Shown piece by piece: positions 16,343-24,652 of a stretch of 64,000 nucleotides of DNA. Made by a program: the position numbers and the translations under genes. Below the pieces are notes generated by a model. The model did not search any database. It had not been told where the DNA came from and saw only the letters and a list, made by a program, of their open reading frames with translations. The stretch is taken from positions 1,860,001-1,924,000 of the forward strand of contig CP138932.1 in the NCBI GenBank assembly GCA_047125605.1. Direction: 5' to 3'. This DNA comes from JAKVBK01 sp022447275. Lineage in GTDB: Bacteria; Pseudomonadota; Alphaproteobacteria; Rhodobacterales; Rhodobacteraceae. Positions within the stretch are counted from its first letter, which is position 1; every line of letters starts with the position of its first letter.

Positions 16343-17743
16343 CTACTGTGCTGCGACTTGGTCTGAGCCTGCTCCAATCTCTGCCAGCCCTGGAAGGTTC
16401 CAACCCATACCAATAGCGACATTGAGTTGAGCCCAAGCTATGGCGTATGTCAGTTTGGCTGCTGTAACATTTATCTCCGCAGAAGCACTATTGAGTTCTA
16501 CAGAAAGAAGCTCGTTTAGCTTCATCTCACCCAATCCGAAAGCGGTGCGCGCTAACTCAACCGCGTCGCGGTTTGCCGCGACGGACTCGCGCAACAAACG
16601 CAATTGTTTGTCTGCCTGATGTACTTGCACAAGAGCAATTTGGACTTCTTCGGTCGCGTTCAGTACAGACTGCCGCCAGGCAACATGAGCTTGTTGGGCA
16701 CGCGCCTGCGTAGCTGCAGTTTGCGCTCGTAGCACATTTCGACCAAGCACGGGAACCGACAGGCTGGGGCTTACGCCGATACTACTTTCCCCTGCCAGGC
16801 GGATGCTACCGCTTATGCGCAGTGACGGATAAAGTTGGGCCTCAGCTACCCCAATATCTGCGATGGACGCCAAGTATTCGGCTTCAGCGCTGCGTATATC
16901 AGGGCGATTTTTTATCAATGCCGCCGGTACTCCGGGATCAATGTTGCCATCTGGTTCAGGCTGCTTTCCACGGCCAGAGTGTAGCTCTGTAAGCACACGG
17001 TCTGCCGGCTCTGCCAATAATGTTGCGATTCGCAAGGCGCGAATATCACGTTCAGCTCGTAATGACGGCAAAACGGCGCGGGAGGCGGCAAGACCTGCCT
17101 CAGCTTGCCGCAAGTCAACACTTAGAGCATCTCCGAGCTCTAGTCTTTGACGCAAACTTTGCACAATTTTTTCTTGGGCCCGCAGAGCGCGATGCCGTAC
17201 CAATAACTCGGCCTCGCTTTGCCGCAGCTCTGCGTATGCAGTGACTACTTCCAAAAGCAAACCTAAACGCACGGCAGGTTGTTCAAACTCGGCCGATACG
17301 GCGCGCATCAGCGCGGCGTCCTTCTCTCTACGTGAAGCTTGGAAAAGATTATATAGAAACAGGGGCTGAAATTCAGCTGTCCGCGTGCTCAGCCTGCCGG
17401 CCTCGCCCCGCGATAGCGTGGTTGCTATAGATGAAGTACCAGAGAGGTTAGCCTGCACGCCAACGGTCCCTAGTATTGCTTTTGCCTCCATCATCCGAGC
17501 ACGTGCTGCCTCTAGGTCGAGGTTTTGCACTAAAGCTCGCTCCACAAGCATATCCAAAACTGGATCTTTTAATCCCTGCCACCAAGTATGTTCAGCAGCT
17601 TCCTTAAGTGCATACTCTGGCAAAAAGGCAAAGCGGGACGGGCTTTCGACCCCAAGCCCACCGGCATTTGGCATTAAGCCACTGCATCCGGCAAATGCGC
17701 ACAGGATTGGAGCGCAAAACATAGCGCATCTAAAAGGTTTCAT
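16343..17743 (-). CDS. TolC/NodT (RND efflux) outer membrane lipoprotein, orphan
   Basis: The 466-residue protein matches the NodT/OprM/CusC branch of outer-membrane efflux factors: a lipoprotein signal with lipobox FAGC at about residue 20, an early WWQGLKDPVLDMLVERAL segment, and two OEP repeats with long coiled helices (around 150-230 and 350-450). Such proteins form the trimeric exit duct for RND pumps. No inner-membrane pump or periplasmic adaptor is encoded nearby, so it must serve a pump encoded elsewhere or be a stranded leftover. Base composition is more A+T-rich than neighbouring genes, and an IS3 remnant lies just upstream, which points to horizontal transfer. Confidence 0.88.
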   Translation of the reverse strand: MKPFRCAMFCAPILCAFAGCSGLMPNAGGLGVESPSRFAFLPEYALKEAAEHTWWQGLKDPVLDMLVERALVQNLDLEAARARMMEAKAILGTVGVQANLSGTSSIATTLSRGEAGRLSTRTAEFQPLFLYNLFQASRREKDAALMRAVSAEFEQPAVRLGLLLEVVTAYAELRQSEAELLVRHRALRAQEKIVQSLRQRLELGDALSVDLRQAEAGLAASRAVLPSLRAERDIRALRIATLLAEPADRVLTELHSGRGKQPEPDGNIDPGVPAALIKNRPDIRSAEAEYLASIADIGVAEAQLYPSLRISGSIRLAGESSIGVSPSLSVPVLGRNVLRAQTAATQARAQQAHVAWRQSVLNATEEVQIALVQVHQADKQLRLLRESVAANRDAVELARTAFGLGEMKLNELLSVELNSASAEINVTAAKLTYAIAWAQLNVAIGMGWNLPGLAEIGAGSDQVAAQ

Positions 17744-17796
17744 TAGTTCTGCTCGAATTATTTTCTTTTAAATACTATAGATACTCGGTGGTGGGT

Positions 17797-17812
17797 ATCG
17801 AGTGTACTCGAT
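17797..17812. promoter_or_regulatory. 16-bp palindrome upstream of the TolC-like gene
   Basis: ATCGAGTGTACTCGAT is a perfect inverted repeat with 7-bp arms around GT. It lies 54 bp upstream of the efflux gene start, next to A+T-rich sequence that could hold its promoter. The size suits an operator for a TetR-like dimer. No regulator gene is present nearby. Confidence 0.4.
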
Positions 17813-17931
17813 ATAATAACAGCTGTGCTTGAATGAACACGATTTCCCGATTTTCCCATAAGTGCAGCGGAAGCTGGGCGGTGTTCCTCGACGGACAGGG
17901 CTCTGCGAAGATCAACGTGGTGGAGATTTGT

Positions 17932-18512
17932 CTAGCCCCCATTTTCAGTAGCAGTGATTTGGGGTTTCTCTAGTAAGGTTTCGGGTATTGGCGGACGCAT
18001 GTTCAGTGCATGATGCGGGCGGGTTTTGTTGTATTGCCTGAGCCAGGCATTGATGGCGACCTGAGCTTGCTTTGTGGTGTGGAACCACTCCGCATTCAAA
18101 CTTCCCGACGCATTGTTCCAGTAAAGCATTCGTTGTAGCCATTTTCTGAGGGTGACCTTGAGAAGATCTGCATCGGTTGGATGCCGACCCTTCTGAACAA
18201 TTCTTGAAGCGGTGTAGCGATGAACGCTGGACCGTTGTCCGAACAAATAGACTCGGGCTTGCCGTTCTTCATCAGCAGCCGGTGCAGCACACCCAGAATA
18301 TCGTTGACGTTCATCTTCGGGCGCGCCGCCACGCACAGCGCTTCACGGGCGTACTCATCCGGCACTGTAAGAATCTTGTAGGGCCGTCCGTTGCTCAACT
18401 TGTCATACACAAAGTCGACCGCCCAGATGTGGTTGGGATGTGTGGGCCGCAGGCGGATGACAGAGCTATCCTTGTGATAGAGCCGCCGTCGCTTCTTGTG
18501 TCGACGGGGCAT
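17932..18512 (-). pseudogene. IS3-family transposase (OrfB) remnant, frameshifted and truncated
   Basis: The reverse strand encodes the catalytic half of an IS3-family integrase core in two frames. The first piece (18512 down to about 18098) holds HPNHIWAVDFVYD with the first catalytic Asp, then SDNGPAF with the second, and SENGYNE with the catalytic Glu. The text continues in another frame from about 18104 to 17932 with LNAEWFHTT, YNKTRPHHALNM and the usual C-terminal end. The shift therefore lies at about 18094-18104. The OrfA gene and the N-terminal part of OrfB are missing, and no clear terminal inverted repeats are seen. This is a dead element. Confidence 0.88.
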
Positions 18513-19193
18513 GCAGAATCCTAACTTCGCAACCGTTCGCAGCTGGCGTTCCTGCGCTCCTTCACTCGCAGGGCCAGAGAGGTGGAACGGGTTGAACTAC
18601 GGTGGCGCCCCTTCTGGCAACGCCTACCACGGGCGGGATCACAGGCGAAGGGCAGTCCGCAAGGTTGAGGCCCGATCCCCGGCGCAGCGCTCATGCGTCG
18701 CAAGCAGCAACCAACCGTCCGGCAAGAGTGCATGATCGGATGGGCCCAAAGCGATGGACAGGCTCCGTTGGGCAGGAGCATACGCAGAGGGCATAGGGAC
18801 TGCCGCAGCCGCGTGCTGTGGGCAGTCGTCCTATGCCCTTCGCCCAGAACCTCACCATTTGGCAGACAGTTCGTTTACAGAACAACGTCTGCATAACTTA
18901 CAGAGGCAACGACACACAAAATCCTCAGCTGGGCAAATACATGCACGATTTTGCCATTCAGGAATTTTGAGTTGGATCATGCTGATCTTTGCTTGTTGCA
19001 AACTCCTACTCGTCAGCATCCGTTAGCCAATTGAAAAGGAGACGGGTGCACCCGATCGTTTGCACGCTGCGAACGCTCAAGCCATGTCAGAGCAGGCCAA
19101 AGCGAAAGCACAACACAAGCCCGGATACAGACGCATAACTGACCACAGGCAGGGGCATTCCCCGGATACATAAAGTTGGGCCTCCATCCGGGC
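18513..19193. other. gene-free stretch beside the IS remnant
   Basis: About 680 bp lie between the transposase remnant and a tiny signal-peptide-like frame. The open frames here overlap on both strands, have no ribosome sites and show no family character. An imperfect inverted repeat at 18789-18838 is the only structure I can see. The region is probably debris of the insertion event. Confidence 0.5.
18789..18838. repeat. 50-bp imperfect inverted repeat
   Basis: The left arm (18789-18808, starting GGGCATAGG) pairs with the right arm (18816-18838, ending CCTATGCCC) with a three-base bulge and a mismatch. It has no T-run, so it is more likely a remnant of a small mobile repeat or a structured RNA element than a terminator. 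Confidence 0.45.
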
Positions 19194-19277
19194 TTAGATC
19201 AGCGCTGCGGGTGTTGCGTTGGCAAGAGTGACGCTGCTGAGCAAGAGCGCCGGTGCGAGAAATATGATTGGTTGCAT
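19194..19277 (-). other. 27-codon signal-peptide-like reading frame
   Basis: ATG at 19277, preceded by a G-rich run, opens a frame of 27 residues that reads as a complete Sec signal peptide: a hydrophobic core (IIFLAPALLLSSV) followed by TLANATPA, then TAA at 19194. It could be the stranded signal peptide of a lost secreted protein or a tiny exported peptide. Nothing recognisable follows in any frame. Confidence 0.3.
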
Positions 19278-19431
19278 ATTGCCCCCCTAACACACGATTA
19301 AATTTCGTCGATTATCGCCAGTCCTGCGCAAAGCGTGGGGATTGCATGGGCGCGGCAGTGCCGCGCGGTACAACGCACCGGTGGTCAGCCACCCCATGCA
19401 CGCGCCCGTTCTGCATCGGGGCTGCCCTTGG

Positions 19432-19845
19432 CTATTTCAGCGCATAAACGCCGCCATCGCCTTTGCCCCGTTCGCGGGTAAAGCGCCCAAGGTTGCCTGA
19501 CAGTTCAACCGTTTGACAATCATAGGCGCTGGCCTTGCCACCTGCCTCAAACTCCCGGCACCAATAGCCGTCTTTGAATTCCCAGGTCCCGTCTATCGCA
19601 CCCCGGCGGAGGGTGCCGACCATTGTGCCGTCCGAATTGAACTGAAACCAAACCTCGGCGTTTTCCGGATCCTCAATCCGCCGGTCGACAAACGACGCCG
19701 AAAAGGCAGTAGGGTCGGTTACCCGGATGAAATTTGGATCGCCGCCTTTCGATGGCACGCCCGAAGTCGTGCATGCCGCAAGGCCAGCCAGCCCAACGAT
19801 TGCGCCTAGCCATTTCAGTTTGTTTTTTGGTGTCACGATACTCAT
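19432..19845 (-). CDS. small lipoprotein of unknown function
   Basis: The 137-residue protein starts at ATG 19845 with a lipoprotein signal ending in the lipobox LAAC. The mature part is polar, with two cysteines (in YWCREF and YDCQTV) that may form a disulfide, and a run of short beta-like segments (WFQFNSDGTMVG, GTWEFKDGYWC) that suggest a small lipocalin-like or MORN-like sheet. I do not recognise a named family. The open frame extends to 19911, but that stretch lacks the signal peptide at its start. It lies downstream of the LuxR solo on the same strand, about 210 bp away, with a lux-box-like palindrome between the two. Confidence 0.72.
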   Translation of the reverse strand: MSIVTPKNKLKWLGAIVGLAGLAACTTSGVPSKGGDPNFIRVTDPTAFSASFVDRRIEDPENAEVWFQFNSDGTMVGTLRRGAIDGTWEFKDGYWCREFEAGGKASAYDCQTVELSGNLGRFTRERGKGDGGVYALK

Positions 19846-20038
19846 TCTGAACACGTCCCTCTTTTCCACACTTTGTACCAAGCCCTGCGGACGCGCGCGG
19901 CGATTGACCAAAAACGGGGCGATTGCCCCAGATCAGGTGTCGGATTGCTGATTTTCTTTCAGAGCAACCCCTGCAATTGCATGCGCAACGCACCCCAGAA
20001 TTGACGGCTACAGGGTCAGGAAAGGTGGGCTGCCGCGC

Positions 20039-20060
20039 AACCTATCGAAAGCGATAGGTT
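20039..20060. promoter_or_regulatory. 22-bp palindrome after the luxR-type gene: lux-box-like site or hairpin
   Basis: Perfect arms AACCTATCG and CGATAGGTT flank AAAG. The inner 20 bp begin ACCT and end AGGT, the outline of a canonical lux box, and the site touches the stop codon of the LuxR gene. In RNA it would form a strong 9-bp stem, but no U-run follows, so a simple intrinsic terminator is less likely. Confidence 0.4.
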
Positions 20061-20799
20061 ACAGGTCTAGCAGGCCTCGCTTAATGCCAATTGCGATGGC
20101 TTGTTCGCGGGTTGCCGCATTGAGCTTTTCGCGCGCTGCATTTGAATGGGCGCGCACAGTTACTTCTGCAATGCCAAGCCGCCAGGCAATTTCATCGTTG
20201 CGCAGGCCGGATGCGAGGTAGCGTAAAACGTCTTTTTCTCTGTCGCTCAGAGCTATGCCCAACAGGGGGGTCGCGCCGGGCGATTGTGGCGAATTGGGTG
20301 CAGAAACCACAGAGGCAAGCATGCCACAGATGAGGCGGTTTTCCTCTGCGACAGGCTGCAGTTTATCGGGCCTGCACAAGACGATGCCCATCTTGGACAC
20401 GCAATCTTTGTTTCCATAGATCTCGGTATCGAGGTTCCCATATCCCCAAGCACTGATCTGATCGGCATATTCAGCGGGGATTTCGACAGGCACCTCTATA
20501 TCGTCGACTGTGCCCTCCGTCATTTGCATCGACATGTAGCCCACGTTTGCCCCGAGGATAAACGGATCCACATCGAGGAAACCCTGCTGAAAGTAATCGT
20601 CCAGCCATTTTTCCTCCATCGAGCTTCTAAACCAAAGGACAGAGCCATCCCGGTTTGAGATTTCCGCAACATTGAGCGCGCCAAAGCCGCGGCGCTCCAT
20701 GAAATCTACGGATTTCAGCCAAGCCTCATCCGACGAAAGCGATCTGTCAAATAAGGCGGCTGCATCAATCAGTGCGTTGAGCGTCTTCCCATCAGTCAT
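20059..20799 (-). CDS. LuxR-family quorum-sensing type regulator (LuxR solo)
   Basis: The 246-residue protein has an autoinducer-binding domain (about 10-165) and a C-terminal LuxR helix-turn-helix (about 180-245, LSDREKDVLRYLASG onward). Trp65, Tyr69, Asp78 and Pro79 keep the exact spacing of the TraR acyl-homoserine-lactone pocket residues W57/Y61/D70/P71. The tryptophan equivalent to TraR W85 appears to be replaced (YMSMQM region), so the ligand may be altered. No luxI synthase lies in the window, which makes it a solo receptor here. ATG 20799 has AAAGAG upstream; the longer frame to 20853 adds 18 residues that look non-coding. Confidence 0.88.
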   Translation of the reverse strand: MTDGKTLNALIDAAALFDRSLSSDEAWLKSVDFMERRGFGALNVAEISNRDGSVLWFRSSMEEKWLDDYFQQGFLDVDPFILGANVGYMSMQMTEGTVDDIEVPVEIPAEYADQISAWGYGNLDTEIYGNKDCVSKMGIVLCRPDKLQPVAEENRLICGMLASVVSAPNSPQSPGATPLLGIALSDREKDVLRYLASGLRNDEIAWRLGIAEVTVRAHSNAAREKLNAATREQAIAIGIKRGLLDL

Positions 20800-21241
20800 G
20801 AAGAACTCTTTCGGGCAACGAAGAACATTAGCCCCAAACCCGGGCAAACTCACATCAACCTTGCAACCAAAGGTATAGCTGGCGCCTTGTCATTTCTAGT
20901 GTTTTTTCAATCTCCTATTCTCAGGTCAGCTGCTGACGAGGTAACGTAAGGGAAGGTGGCCATCGATGAATTTTGCGCCGGGCCCTGTGGCGCTTATCGG
21001 CCTAAGGGTGGTCTGCTGCTGTATTCTGCGCAGCAGTCTGAGCCCACTGGTTCTACCGCCAAAACGAAGGGTTGAGCCCGCAAATGCTGTGTGACTGGCC
21101 TTCTCGGCCTTCAGGTAAATCTCTTCGGCACATCGAAGCTGCCGATTCTGCGCTCGCTGACCAAGAGGGGGATATTAGGGGGGATACGATCATTCTATCG
21201 ACAATAAATGCGTTTAAATTCATTTACTTATGTCGAGATAA
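20800..21241. other. gene-free stretch between luxR-type gene and tRNA-Ser
   Basis: About 440 bp with no supported gene. Short frames lack ribosome sites. It should contain the luxR promoter and the trailer of tRNA-Ser, which is transcribed toward it. No clear terminator or operator is seen. Confidence 0.5.
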
Positions 21242-21331
21242 TGGCGGACAGTGAGGGATTCGAACCCTCGAGACGGTTTCCCGCCTACACACTTTCCAGG
21301 CGTGCGCCTTCGACCACTCGGCCAACTGTCC
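21242..21331 (-). tRNA. tRNA-Ser (anticodon GGA)
   Basis: The reverse strand folds as a 90-nt class II tRNA. The acceptor stem GGACAGT pairs with ACTGTCC, the T-arm is GAGGGTTCGAATCCCTC, a long variable arm is present as expected for serine, and the anticodon loop CTGGAAA gives anticodon GGA (reads UCC/UCU). CCA is encoded at 21242-21244. Confidence 0.96.
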
Positions 21332-21467
21332 GTGGCGAGGGACCTATCCCAGAACTTGGTCAGGATGCAAGAGCTAGAACGTATGGAATTGCGGATAGAG
21401 CAAGACTAATTTCCGAGGCGGCTCATCGGTCACGATTTCGCAGGGCACAAGGCACACGGGCGTGGCT

Positions 21468-22199
21468 TCAACTCTCAAGATGCAAAGAGACGCGCCGGTT
21501 CCGTCGGCCCTTCTTTTCAATCTTCCCAAGACGGATCTGGCCGATCTCGGCACTGCGGGCCACATGGGTGCCCCCGCAGGGCTGTAGGTCCACTTGCGTC
21601 TCTGCTGTGCCAATCCGCACAAGGCGCACCTGCCCCGCGCCACGGGGAGGCTGCACTGACATCGTTTTGACGAGGCCCGGATTGGCGTCCAACTCCGCAT
21701 CGGTAATCCAGCTTTCGCTCACCACGAGATCCTGATTGATCAACGCCTGAAGTTGCGCCTGAAGTTCCTCCTTATTTTCTGGGGCATCCGGCATGTCAAA
21801 ATCAAGCCGCCCCTTCTCAGAGGTGATCTGCCCCCCTGTCACAGGCAAGGGAATAACGACGGAGAGCAGGTGCAACGCCGTATGGATGCGCATGTGCAGA
21901 TAGCGCCTGTCCCAATCCAGCGTCTGGGTTACCGCTGCACCAATGGGGGGAAGCGGTTGCGCCTCTGCAGGAACACAAATCGACGCACCATCCGGCGCTT
22001 TGATCGTAGTCGCAATCGAAAGACGCCTGTCGCCCCAAGTCAGGCTGCCACTATCGCCCGGCTGTCCGCCCCCTTGAGGATAGAAAATCGTCCGGTCGAG
22101 GATCAAGCCGCCCTCCTCGGTATGGGCGACGACAGTGGCCTCATCCTGTTCGAGGTACGCATCCTCACGATAAAGCGGGCGCTGGTCGGTCTGGGTCAT
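21468..22199 (-). CDS. AlaX-type alanyl-tRNA editing protein
   Basis: The 243-residue protein is a free-standing homologue of the alanyl-tRNA synthetase editing domain, which removes wrongly attached serine or glycine from tRNA-Ala. The zinc site is visible as H-x-x-x-H in RIHTALHLL and C-x-x-x-H in QPCGGTHVA. The segment RTIFYPQGGGQPGD is the usual N-terminal signature. Its start overlaps the stop of the upstream MscS gene (TAATG), so it is the last gene of a three-gene overlapping operon with cysteine synthase and the channel. The size fits AlaX-M/L forms. Confidence 0.92.
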   Translation of the reverse strand: MTQTDQRPLYREDAYLEQDEATVVAHTEEGGLILDRTIFYPQGGGQPGDSGSLTWGDRRLSIATTIKAPDGASICVPAEAQPLPPIGAAVTQTLDWDRRYLHMRIHTALHLLSVVIPLPVTGGQITSEKGRLDFDMPDAPENKEELQAQLQALINQDLVVSESWITDAELDANPGLVKTMSVQPPRGAGQVRLVRIGTAETQVDLQPCGGTHVARSAEIGQIRLGKIEKKGRRNRRVSLHLES

Positions 22200-24652
22200 T
22201 AGCGGGGGTCCTCCGGTTCTGCGGCATCGTCGCCCTGCTCGTCGTCATACCCCTCGCCCAACGGGCCGAGCGCCTCTTGTGAGGTATCGGTTGGCGCCAC
22301 TGGCCCAGACGCGGGCACACCCGAGAGCGCCTCTGGGTTTCGGAGCCAAAGATCGCGCTGTGCAAATGGAATTTCGATGCCCTCAGCCTCGAACCGAGCG
22401 GCAATCAAATGATTGACCTCGGTTTTCACACGCAGCATCTGGTTGACGTCGCGCAGGATCATCCGCAGTTCGAAATCCAGGCTGTCGGCGCCAAAGCCTG
22501 CAAAGACGATCATAGGCGGCGGGTTCACGATGACAATCGGATGCGCCTCGGCGATCTCCTGAAGGATGGTCTGTACTCTGCGCGTGTCCGTGCCATAGGC
22601 GACGCCCACGGGAACAATCAGCCGTCCAGTCAGGCTCGATTTCGTCCAGTTCGTGACCTGCCCACTGATCAGGTCAGCGTTTGGCACGATGACATCCGTC
22701 CGGTCAAAAGTTTCGATCGTGGTCGATCGCACAGAGATGCGGCGCACGGTGCCCATCACACCGCCAATCTCGATCCAATCGCCCTCCGATACAGGGCGCT
22801 CGACCAACAAGATGAGCCCGGACACGAAATTGGATGCGATGGTTTGCATCCCGAAGCCAATTCCAACTGAAAGCGCGCCCGCGACGATAGCCAACGATGA
22901 CAAGTCGATCCCGGCGGCCGTGATAGCAACCACGGCCGCGAGGAACAGGCCGATGTAACCGACGCCCGATACCACGGCCGTGCGCCCGCCAACATCCAAA
23001 CGGGTTTTGGGCAGGACAGAATTGCGCAAAGTGCCTTGCACCATCCGCGTTGCCACGTATCCAATCATGAAAACGACAATGAATGTCAGCAAACTGCCCG
23101 GACTTACGCGGATGCCCCCAAAGCTCACGCCGGAGACGAAGCGTTGCCACAGTTCGGTCAGATCGGCCTCGCGCGCGCCCCATGCCAGTGCAAAGAGAGG
23201 CAGTGACACCAAGGTCAATCCAATGCCAAGCAGCACCGGTACCAATCCTTCAGAAGGTTGCTGATCGCTGCCTTCCTCTTGCGACGTTCCGTTGATCAGT
23301 ATGACACGATATATGTCTGTCAGCACGCGATGCAGCACCAGGATCCCGCCGAGGAGCGCCAAACTCAGGATCAAGGGATAGATCAGCGCACGGGCCCCAA
23401 CACCGTAGCCGGCAAGCGCCAGTACAATACCTGCCAAGCTGAGCAGAGTAAGCACCCGCCCTGCCCCAGCAACGAAATGATCGCGGTAGTCTAGCGCGAT
23501 GTCTTCGTCGGTTTCTGGCTTCTCAGTGCGCACCATGCCCGCCATTACGCGGCCTAATCGGGAAATGAAAATGCCGCCCAGCACCACCGGTACAGCTTGT
23601 ATGACAGCATTGGCGCCTTCGCTGAGCCCCGGCCGGGCTGTTACGAGTTCTGCCAGTTCAAAAACAGCCGCCGAGATCCCAATGCCCAACAGCGCGTGGC
23701 GCGCCGCAGGGCTTTCTTTCGCGGAAATCGAAAGGAACGGCTTCCCCAGCAAAACATCAGGGAACAGAACATGGCCCAGCCAGACAGACCCCCATATCCA
23801 AGCAGCCATCCACATCACCGTGGTCATCACCGCATCTATTCGAGGCGCCACCAAACCGGCGGACAAGAAAGCAGAGGCAATCGCCAGCACACCCAAAACA
23901 GCAATGATTGCACCTGCGCCCGACAGCAGCGTTTTGATCAGCCAATGCAATTCGCGGTTGCTGCGCAAAATGATGGCCGCAGCCACCCGACGCGACCATG
24001 GCTGGGCCCGCAGCAAGGCCAGAGAACCGACAACAATCAACGTAATGACCAGCGGAAGGCGTTTGAGTAAGAGCGCGCGTTGCGACGGAGACGTGAACAC
24101 CCGCTTCACCTCACGCCACAAATCATGTGCCCAATTTTGCACAGCCGCCCAAGCTTCCATGAGGTTTTTGGGCGCCAATGGAGACGGACCAATCTGCAGA
24201 AGGCCTTCGGTCTGGCGCTCACGCAAGATCGTATCGATCTCTGAGATCAGCCCATCCGCCCTCAAATAGGCTTCTTCTGCGCGAATAACGGGCGCCCTGA
24301 GGCTCGCCAATTGCGCTTGCAAAGCAGCCCGGCGCGCCGCAATTTCGGGGTCTTCTACCGAGCCGTCCGTGGGCGCTGGCCCAAGGGCAGCCAATTGGCG
24401 TTCCACCGTTTCGATCCGTGCTGCATTGGTTGACTGCGCTTTCTGAAATTCGCTGCGATAGACCACAAGTTCAGATCGGAGCACCTCGAACGCATCTGAC
24501 GAAGCGCGGTTCGCTTCAACGGCCTCCTCGGCCCTCTGGGCGACCCGTTCCCACTCCTCGTAATCAGCATCACTCACCGTATTTGACTGCGCCCCAGCTG
24601 CAAAAGGCAGCCAAAGAACAAGTGCAAGTACAGCGAGCAGTGTTCTGATCAT
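22199..24652 (-). CDS. mechanosensitive channel of the MscS superfamily with DUF3772 region
   Basis: The 817-residue protein has a cleavable signal peptide (to about residue 22, FAAGAQS), a periplasmic coiled-coil region (about 30-115), a DUF3772-like segment around 120-190, about ten membrane helices, and a C-terminal MscS domain with the pore-lining helix and the beta domain at about 600-770 (SVGIGFGMQTIASNFVSGLILLVERPVSEGD). Large periplasmic-domain MscS proteins such as MscK and YbdG-type channels open under hypo-osmotic tension. Start and stop codons overlap with cysteine synthase upstream (ATGA) and AlaX downstream (TAATG). Confidence 0.92.
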   Translation of the reverse strand: MIRTLLAVLALVLWLPFAAGAQSNTVSDADYEEWERVAQRAEEAVEANRASSDAFEVLRSELVVYRSEFQKAQSTNAARIETVERQLAALGPAPTDGSVEDPEIAARRAALQAQLASLRAPVIRAEEAYLRADGLISEIDTILRERQTEGLLQIGPSPLAPKNLMEAWAAVQNWAHDLWREVKRVFTSPSQRALLLKRLPLVITLIVVGSLALLRAQPWSRRVAAAIILRSNRELHWLIKTLLSGAGAIIAVLGVLAIASAFLSAGLVAPRIDAVMTTVMWMAAWIWGSVWLGHVLFPDVLLGKPFLSISAKESPAARHALLGIGISAAVFELAELVTARPGLSEGANAVIQAVPVVLGGIFISRLGRVMAGMVRTEKPETDEDIALDYRDHFVAGAGRVLTLLSLAGIVLALAGYGVGARALIYPLILSLALLGGILVLHRVLTDIYRVILINGTSQEEGSDQQPSEGLVPVLLGIGLTLVSLPLFALAWGAREADLTELWQRFVSGVSFGGIRVSPGSLLTFIVVFMIGYVATRMVQGTLRNSVLPKTRLDVGGRTAVVSGVGYIGLFLAAVVAITAAGIDLSSLAIVAGALSVGIGFGMQTIASNFVSGLILLVERPVSEGDWIEIGGVMGTVRRISVRSTTIETFDRTDVIVPNADLISGQVTNWTKSSLTGRLIVPVGVAYGTDTRRVQTILQEIAEAHPIVIVNPPPMIVFAGFGADSLDFELRMILRDVNQMLRVKTEVNHLIAARFEAEGIEIPFAQRDLWLRNPEALSGVPASGPVAPTDTSQEALGPLGEGYDDEQGDDAAEPEDPR

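Noticed and set aside
17932..18512. An intact IS3 element with terminal repeats
   Set aside because: OrfA and the N-terminal part of OrfB are missing, there is a frameshift, and I found no convincing inverted ends or target duplication.
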